Assembly (NCBI GenBank): GCA_900540095.1
Contig: UQEO01000068.1
Location: 1 to 10,072 of the forward strand
Source of the DNA: an uncultured Collinsella sp.
GTDB lineage: Bacteria; Actinomycetota; Coriobacteriia; Coriobacteriales; Coriobacteriaceae
Direction of reading: 5' to 3'
Length of the DNA stretch: 10,072 nucleotides
Shown here: in pieces, positions 4,991-10,072 of the stretch
Layout of the letters: each line of letters opens with the position of its first letter
How positions within the stretch are numbered: the first letter of the stretch is position 1
Made by a program: the position numbers and the translations under genes
The notes under the pieces: generated by a model
Seen by the model: only the letters and a program-made list of their open reading frames with translations
Told to the model about the DNA's origin: nothing
Databases searched by the model: none

Positions 4991-6373
4991 ATGATCATTA
5001 CTCTGTGTGGTGGCGGATCCACCTTTACCCCCGGCATCGTCAAGTCCATCGCTCTGCGCAAGGACGAGCTCGACGTTGACGAGATTCGTCTGTACGACAT
5101 CAACGAGGAGCGCCAGCGCAAGATCGGCGTGCTCGTGGACTGGATTTTGCATGAGGACCTCGGCCTGGACATCAAGCTCACGGTGACCACCGACAAGAAG
5201 ACGGCTTTTACCGACGCGAGCTTCGTGTTTGCCCAGATGCGCGTGGGCGGCTACGCCATGCGCGAGCAGGACGAGAAGATTCCGCTGCGTCACGGCTGCG
5301 TGGGTCAGGAGACTTGCGGTTGCGGCGGCCTTGCCTACGGCATGCGCACCATCTTCCCCATGGTCGAGCTGATCGATGACGTTGAGAAGTACGCCAAGAA
5401 AGACTACTGGATTCTCAACTACTCCAACCCTGCCGCCATCGTCTCCGAGGGCTGCCGCGTGCTGCGTCCCAACGCTCGCATCATCAACATCTGCGACATG
5501 CCGATCGCGATTATCGACGTGGTTTGCGCCGCGCTCGATATCGACAAGAAGGATGTCGAGTACGATTACTTTGGCCTCAACCACTTTGGTTGGTTCACCT
5601 CGATTCGCCACAAGGGCGAGGAGGTGCTCCCGCAGCTGCGCGAGTACATCAAGGAGCACCAGATCCTGCTGCCCGACTCCTACCTCAAGGGCATGGGCTC
5701 GCTGATGGCCAAGAAGCCCGAGGAGGCCACCGACGAGCACCCCGAGCAGAACCGCCACACCAAGGGCAGCTGGTACTACGTCTGGAAGGGCGAGTACGAG
5801 ATCATGGAGTGCTTCCCGGAGTACCTGCCCAACACGTATCTGAACTACTACCTGCAGCAGAAGGAGTTCGTCGAGCATTCCAACCCCGAGCGCACCCGTG
5901 CGAATGAGGTTGAGGAGACGCGCGAGAAGAACCTCTTCGACGGTATCGATCACTACGAGAAGACGGGCGAGATCGACGAGAGCACGTTCTATGCGGGCAG
6001 CCACGGCGACTGGATTGCCGACCTGGCTATCGCTCTGAAGAACGACACCAAGCAGCGCTTCCTGGTCATTTGCGAGAACAAGGGCGCTATCCCCAACATG
6101 CCCTACGACGCTATGGTCGAGCTGCCTGCCTACATTGGCAAGAACGGCCCCGAGGTCATCAGCCGTGACAACATTCCTCTGTTCCAGCAGGGCCTCATGA
6201 TGCAGCAGCTGAACTCCGAGAAGCTCGTGGTCGAGGCTACGATTGAGGGTTCGTACGAGAAGGCGCTCAAGGCCTTTACGCTGAACAAGACCGTGCCGTC
6301 GATGAAGGTCGCCAAGGAGGTTCTCGACGACATGATCGAGGCCAACAAGGGTTACTGGCCCGAGCTTAAGTAA
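4991..6373 (+). CDS. 6-phospho-alpha-glucosidase, glycoside hydrolase family 4
   Basis: A 460-residue cytoplasmic GH4 enzyme, close to the family length (about 440). The family uses NAD+ and a divalent metal (usually Mn2+) in an oxidation-elimination mechanism. Seen here: an N-terminal Rossmann start (MIITLCGGGSTFTPG), the NPAAIV segment (146-151), CDMP at 168-171 and FGLNHFGW with Asn197/His198, which together carry the metal and substrate ligands. CDMP distinguishes alpha-specific enzymes (GlvA, MalH, AglB type) from 6-phospho-beta-glucosidases, which carry CNVP. It starts 3 nt after the permease stop and has GAAGGAG about 9 nt upstream, so the two are tightly co-translated. It would split the phospho-disaccharide delivered by the permease into glucose 6-phosphate and a free sugar for glycolysis. 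Confidence 0.95.
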   Translation: MIITLCGGGSTFTPGIVKSIALRKDELDVDEIRLYDINEERQRKIGVLVDWILHEDLGLDIKLTVTTDKKTAFTDASFVFAQMRVGGYAMREQDEKIPLRHGCVGQETCGCGGLAYGMRTIFPMVELIDDVEKYAKKDYWILNYSNPAAIVSEGCRVLRPNARIINICDMPIAIIDVVCAALDIDKKDVEYDYFGLNHFGWFTSIRHKGEEVLPQLREYIKEHQILLPDSYLKGMGSLMAKKPEEATDEHPEQNRHTKGSWYYVWKGEYEIMECFPEYLPNTYLNYYLQQKEFVEHSNPERTRANEVEETREKNLFDGIDHYEKTGEIDESTFYAGSHGDWIADLAIALKNDTKQRFLVICENKGAIPNMPYDAMVELPAYIGKNGPEVISRDNIPLFQQGLMMQQLNSEKLVVEATIEGSYEKALKAFTLNKTVPSMKVAKEVLDDMIEANKGYWPELK

Positions 6374-6408
6374 AAGCAACAGGGTCGCTGACCGCATACT
6401 ATGAGCAG

Positions 6409-6449
6409 TGCCCCGTCCACGTGATTGCGTGGGCGGGGCATTGTCATTT
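6409..6449 (+). terminator. Intrinsic terminator of the alpha-glucoside operon
   Basis: TGCCCCGTCCACG (6409-6421) pairs with CGTGGGCGGGGCA (6428-6440) around a 6-nt loop, 13 bp with a single G-U pair. A moderately T-rich tail (TTGTCATTT) follows. It lies 35 nt after the GH4 stop and separates the sugar operon from the hydrogenase locus. Confidence 0.85.
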
Positions 6450-6484
6450 GGTAACGCGTTTTATCAAATATGGCATTTATCTGC

Positions 6485-6525
6485 GGTAATGTTCTATTTC
6501 ACCGCCGAGGGTGACATTTCATACC
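6485..6525 (+). promoter_or_regulatory. Cluster of GGTGA/TCACC-type half-sites upstream of the hydrogenase locus
   Basis: GGTAA (6485-6489), TCACC (6499-6503), GGTGA (6510-6514) and ATACC (6521-6525) form alternating inverted half-sites; the last three have centres 11 bp apart. The cluster lies about 105-145 bp upstream of the oxidoreductase start. It may be an operator for a redox-responsive regulator. It does not match the FNR or Rex consensus, and no clear -35/-10 pair was found nearby. Confidence 0.25.
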
Positions 6526-6544
6526 GCCTGCCGAACTGCGTGGA

Positions 6545-6608
6545 GACCTAACAACTTTTTAGGTCAGTGTTGTGCGTGTAGCAACTTCGCCCGGCCTCGC
6601 CTCCGGGC
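6545..6608 (+). promoter_or_regulatory. Leader inverted repeats ahead of the hydrogenase locus
   Basis: GACCTAA (6545-6551) and TTAGGTC (6559-6565) form a perfect 7-bp inverted repeat with a 7-nt centre, either a protein operator or an RNA hairpin. GCCCGG (6589-6594) and CCGGGC (6603-6608) form a second stem with an 8-nt loop, ending just 8 nt before the GAGAGGGGAT ribosome-binding site (6616-6625). The second stem could modulate ribosome access. No known riboswitch was recognised. Confidence 0.35.
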
Positions 6609-6629
6609 TGCCGCATGAGAGGGGATCTT

Positions 6630-8443
6630 ATGGCACGACTGCACGTAATGGAACGCAGCCACGCTCAGGCCGTCATGGACGACCTGCACGATGCGCTTGG
6701 ACGCCGTCTGGCGGTGAGCTCGCTCGCCCCGTGCCCCGTCGAGTTTACGGCGGCGCTCGTCAACCTGTGCTCCACCCAGAGCTGCGGCAAATGCACGCCC
6801 TGCCGCGTGGGCCTGAGCGCGCTGAGCGACCTGCTCGCCGATGTGCTCGAGGGCCGCGCCGACGAGTCCACGCTCAACTTGATTGAGCGCACTGCCCGCA
6901 CCATCTATCTTTCGAGCGACTGCGCCATCGGTTACGAGGCCGGCGCCATGGCGCTCACTGCCATTCGCGGTTTCCGCGATGATTTTGAGCACCACATTCG
7001 CGAGCACTCCTGTGGCTTTGACCGCGAGGCCCGCGTCCCGTGCGTCTCGGGCTGCCCGGCGCACGTCGACATTCCCGGTTACATTTCGCTGGTCGAGGCC
7101 GGCCGCTATGCCGATGCCGTCAAGGTCATCCGCAAGAACAACCCGCTGCCGCTCGTCTGCGGTTTGGTGTGCGAGCATCCCTGCGAGATGCACTGCCGTC
7201 GCGGCATGGTCGACGATCCCATGAACATCCTCGCCCTCAAGCGTTTTGCCGTTGAGCACAGCGACCTCAACGATTACAAGCCCAGCGTGGCCGACAACAC
7301 CGGCAAGCGCATTGCCGTGATCGGCGGCGGCCCGGCCGGCCTTTCCTGTGCCTACTACCTGGCCGTGATGGGCCATAAGGTGACCATCTTTGAGCAGCGC
7401 CACCACCTGGGCGGCATGCTGCGCTATGGCATTCCCAGCTACCGTCTGCCGCGCGAGCGCCTGCAGGCCGAGATCGACTGGATCTTGAGCGCCGGCATCG
7501 ACGTGGAACTCGACCACTCCGTCAATGGCGAGGAGCTTGCCCGCCTGCGCGACGAGTTCGATGCCGTTTATCTGGCCATTGGCGCCCACAGCGATAAGAA
7601 GCTCGGCCTTCCGGGCGAAGAGGCGCCCGGCGTGGAGTCGGCCGTCAAGATGCTGCGCGCCATCGGCGACGACGAGCTGCCCGACCTGAGCGGTCAGCGC
7701 GTGTGCGTCATCGGCGGCGGCAACGTGGCCATGGACGTGGCGCGCTCCGCCGTGCGCTGCGGTGCCGAAAAGGTGAGCATCGTCTACCGCCGTCGCATCT
7801 GCGATATGACGGCCCAGGATGCCGAGATTGCCGGCGCCCAGGCCGAGGGCTGCGAGGTTCTGGAGCTCACGGCCCCGCTCGCTATCGAGACGGGTGAGGA
7901 AGGCCGCGTGACTGGCCTGCGCGTGCAGCCGCAGATTATCGGCGAGCCCCGTCGTGGGCGCCCACGTCCGAGCGCGTCATTCCCTGCGAGCGCGTGTTTG
8001 TGGCCATTGGCCAGGACATCGATTCCAAGCCGTTTGAGGACATGGGCGTCGCCTGTAAGTGGGGCTGCGTGGTCACCGATTCGGATGGCGCCGTGCCTAA
8101 CTTCGACGGTCTCTTTAGCGGCGGCGACTGCCAGACCGGTCCCGCCACCGTCATCCGTGCCATCAACGCCGGCCGCGTGGCTTCGGCAAATATCGACCGC
8201 TACCTGGGCTTTGACCACAAGATCAAGCTCGACGTTGAGCTGCCGACCGTGCAGTTTAAGGGCAAGCACGAGTGCGGCCGCTGCGAGCTGGGCGAGCGCG
8301 AGGCCGGCGAGCGCATCCACGATTGGAATCTGGTTGAGCAGGGCCTTACCGAGGAGGAGGCACGCCAGGAGGCAAGCCGCTGCCTGCGTTGCGACCACTT
8401 TGGCTTTGGCGCGTTCCGCGGAGGGAGGAACCTGGAATGGTAG
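6630..8443 (+). pseudogene. Frameshifted NuoF-[4Fe-4S]/GltD-like FAD-NAD(P) oxidoreductase of the hydrogenase locus
   Basis: If repaired, about 604 residues. Residues 47-130 are the NuoF-type iron-sulfur domain (SCGKCTPCR with Cys52/55/58 and distal Cys98), without the NuoF FMN domain. A GltD/NfnB-like part follows: a Cys-rich cluster domain (VPCVSGCPAHVDIPG, then CGLVCEHPCEMHCRRG), an FAD site (VIGGGPAGLSC, about 230-240) and an NAD(P) site (VIGGGNVAMDVA, about 361-371). At residue 445, near 7964, homology leaves this frame and continues in the -1 frame with SERVIPCERVFVAIGQDID, then GGDCQTGPATVIRAINAGR and a terminal RCLRCD, ending at TAG 8441-8443. The original frame runs unrelated to 8516. 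One lost base explains it, either a true mutation or a sequence error. ATG 6630 has GAGGGG about 8 nt upstream. The gene overlaps the hydrogenase by 7 nt. Likely role if intact: NAD(P)H electron input or output for the hydrogenase. Confidence 0.88.
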
Positions 8444-10072
8444 AGCCCAACAACCCCACTGTCAGCGACAACACCGAAAGCGGAGCACTCAACATGGTCA
8501 AGCTCACTATCGATAATTGCGAGGTCGTGGTGCCCGAGCACACCACGATCCTGGACGCGGCCAAGTCCGTCAGTATCCAGATTCCCACCCTGTGCTACCT
8601 GCGCGATCTAAACGAGATCGGCGGTTGCCGCGTGTGCGTGGTCGAGGTTGAGGGCTGCGACCAGCTGGTTGCCGCCTGCAACAACTACGTGCTCGACGGC
8701 ATGGTGGTCCACACCAACAGCCCCAAGGCCCGCGAGGCGCGTCGCACCAACGTGCAGCTGCTACTGTCCCAACACGACTCGCGCTGTACGAGCTGCGTGC
8801 GCAGTGGTAACTGCAACCTGCAGACCATCGCCAACGACCTGGGCATCTTCTATCTGCCGTACGAGCAGCACCTGGCGCGCGAGGGCTGGGACTTCGATTT
8901 CCCCATCATCCGCGATAACGACAAGTGCATTAAATGCATGCGCTGCATCAAGGTGTGCGAGAGCGTGCAGGGCCTAGGGATTTGGGACCTGACCAACCGC
9001 GCCACGCATACCGCCGTGGGTACCCGCGGGCGCACGCCGATCGGCAAGACCGATTGCGTCACGTGCGGCCAGTGCATTACGCATTGCCCGACGGGCGCAC
9101 TGCGCGAGCGCGACGATACCGAGACCGTGTTTGACGCGCTCGCTAATCCTGACAAGATCGTGTTGGTGCAGATTGCGCCGGCCGTGCGTAGCGCCTGGGG
9201 CGAGGAGCTCGGCATTCCGCGCGAGGAGGCTACCGTCGAGCGCCTGGCTTGCGCGCTGCGCCGCGTGGGCTTTGAGTACGTGTTCGACACCGACTTCTCG
9301 GCTGATCTCACCATTATGGAGGAGGGCTCCGAGCTGCTCGAGCGCTTGGGCGCCGCCGCCAAGGGCGAGGGTGACAGCCGCAGCTGGCCCATGTTCACAA
9401 GCTGCTGCCCGGGCTGGGTACGCTTTGTGAAGGCGCGTTACCCCGAGTTTGTCGACAGCCTGTCCACGTCCAAGTCGCCGCAGCAGATGTTCGGCGCCAT
9501 CGCCAAGACCTACTACGCCAAAGTGCTGGGCGTGGAGCCCGAGCGCCTGTTTGTGGTGTCCGTGATGCCGTGCACGGCCAAGAAGGCCGAGTGCGCGCTG
9601 CCGAGCATGGTGGGCGAGGACGGCACGCCCGATGTGGACGTTGCGCTGACGGTGCGCGAGATGGTGCGCATGATCCGCGCGAGCCACGTGAGCGTGGATA
9701 CGCTGGTTGAGGAGCCGCTCGATACGCCGCTGGGCTTTGGCACGGGCGCGGGTGTGATCTTTGGCGCCACGGGCGGCGTGATGGAGGCCGCCGTGCGCTC
9801 GGCCTATTACCTGGCGACGGGCAAGAACCCCGACGCCGACTTCTTTACCGATGTGCGCGGCCTGGACGGCTGGAAGGAGGCCGTGGCCGATATCGATGGC
9901 ACCAAGGTGCGCGTCGCGGTGGCGCACGGGCTGGGCAACGCCGCCCGCCTGCTCGATGCGATTCGCGACGGCCGTGTGAGCTATGACTTCGTCGAGGTTA
10001 TGGCATGCCCGGGCGGTTGCGTCGGTGGCGGCGGTCAGCCCATCCACGACGGCTGCGAGCTGGCGGCCGAGC
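8437..10072 (+). CDS. hydA: [FeFe] hydrogenase, multi-cluster catalytic subunit (3' end outside the window)
   Basis: 545 residues are present and the frame is open to the window edge. Domains in order: an N-terminal [2Fe-2S] ferredoxin domain (Cys53/64/67/81), a His-ligated [4Fe-4S] site (His113-x3-Cys117-x2-Cys120-x5-Cys126), two further [4Fe-4S] motifs (Cys164/167/170/174 and Cys207/210/213/217), then the H-cluster domain. All three signatures are complete: L1 TSCCPGW (321-327, proton-relay Cys323 and ligand Cys324), L2 MPCTAKKAE (377-385) and L3 EVMACPGGCVGGGGQP (520-535, Cys524 and Cys528). It should therefore be a catalytic rather than sensory enzyme. Only the C-terminal small-subunit-like tail is missing. 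GGAGGGAGGAA (8420-8430) lies 6 nt before ATG 8437; ATG 8494 (MVKLTIDNCEV) is a plausible alternative start. It overlaps the oxidoreductase, suggesting a coupled NAD(P)H-linked complex in the cytoplasm. Confidence 0.96.
   Translation, partial: MVEPNNPTVSDNTESGALNMVKLTIDNCEVVVPEHTTILDAAKSVSIQIPTLCYLRDLNEIGGCRVCVVEVEGCDQLVAACNNYVLDGMVVHTNSPKAREARRTNVQLLLSQHDSRCTSCVRSGNCNLQTIANDLGIFYLPYEQHLAREGWDFDFPIIRDNDKCIKCMRCIKVCESVQGLGIWDLTNRATHTAVGTRGRTPIGKTDCVTCGQCITHCPTGALRERDDTETVFDALANPDKIVLVQIAPAVRSAWGEELGIPREEATVERLACALRRVGFEYVFDTDFSADLTIMEEGSELLERLGAAAKGEGDSRSWPMFTSCCPGWVRFVKARYPEFVDSLSTSKSPQQMFGAIAKTYYAKVLGVEPERLFVVSVMPCTAKKAECALPSMVGEDGTPDVDVALTVREMVRMIRASHVSVDTLVEEPLDTPLGFGTGAGVIFGATGGVMEAAVRSAYYLATGKNPDADFFTDVRGLDGWKEAVADIDGTKVRVAVAHGLGNAARLLDAIRDGRVSYDFVEVMACPGGCVGGGGQPIHDGCELAAE

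Noticed and set aside
3725..6397. An 890-residue minus-strand open frame opposite the permease and GH4 genes
   Set aside because: It is antisense to two clearly identified genes, is dominated by Leu/Val/Asp/Gly/His patterns generated by complementary codon bias, and shows no recognisable domain.
6441..6469. Promoter TTGTCA-N17-TCAAAT for the hydrogenase locus
   Set aside because: The -35-like hexamer lies in the terminator tail and the -10 is poor, so I could not support it over other AT-rich hexamers nearby.
6564..7589. A 341-residue minus-strand frame opposite the oxidoreductase, and a similar one at 8974-10047 opposite the hydrogenase
   Set aside because: Both are complementary shadows of well-supported + strand domains with cofactor motifs.
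7947..7966. Programmed -1 ribosomal frameshifting in the oxidoreductase gene
   Set aside because: The codons at the shift (CGC CCA) do not form a slippery X-XXY-YYZ heptamer in the right register, so a lost base or sequence error is simpler, although the palindrome could form an RNA hairpin.

Overview
The window looks like chromosomal DNA of a gut anaerobe of the Coriobacteriia, most likely Collinsella or a close relative. This rests on GC- and C-ending codon use in the main genes, a BglG/LicT-controlled alpha-glucoside PTS operon, an EFR1-type ferredoxin, and a modular NAD(P)H-linked [FeFe] hydrogenase. The genus is an inference from gene content and style, not from a marker gene. Every gene I accept lies on the + strand; the long minus-strand frames are codon-bias shadows.

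Layout. Positions 1-124 hold the last 40 codons of an RGG-rich protein tail, probably a DEAD-box RNA helicase, closed by a strong hairpin terminator (159-194). Positions 195-780 contain no convincing gene but hold two structured DNA elements: a nested inverted repeat with 27-bp ends (296-534) and the first copy of a palindromic repeat (631-696). A 253-residue flavodoxin-like/2x[4Fe-4S] protein of the EFR1 type follows (781-1542). A second, better preserved copy of the palindrome (1554-1620) begins 11 nt after its stop, so the gene is bracketed by two same-orientation repeats.

Positions 1677-1885 are a compact control region: a 21-bp-phased direct repeat, a sigma70-like promoter, a possible ribonucleic antiterminator (RAT) hairpin, and a competing terminator-like stem that shares the RAT 3' arm. 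It precedes a four-gene sugar operon: EIIA of the glucose family (1886-2398), a BglG/LicT antiterminator with all four PRD histidines (2417-3271), an EIICB permease (3371-4987) and a GH4 6-phospho-alpha-glucosidase carrying the CDMP motif (4991-6373). Together they would import and phosphorylate an alpha-glucoside such as maltose and cleave the phosphorylated product, while EIIB and HPr phosphotransfer sets the state of the antiterminator. A hairpin at 6409-6449 closes the operon.

After a 180-nt leader containing inverted repeats comes a hydrogenase locus. The first gene (6630-8443) fuses a NuoF-type [4Fe-4S] domain to a GltD/NfnB-like FAD/NAD(P) oxidoreductase, but a -1 frameshift near 7950-7966, inside a perfect 14-nt palindrome, breaks it as sequenced. 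It overlaps by 7 nt a multi-cluster [FeFe] hydrogenase that runs off the window end with L1, L2 and L3 H-cluster motifs all present. An intact pair would presumably exchange electrons between NAD(P)H and protons/H2 during fermentation.

The points most worth a second look are the paired palindromes around the EFR1 gene, the nested inverted-repeat element, the overlapping RAT/terminator, and the palindrome-centred frameshift.
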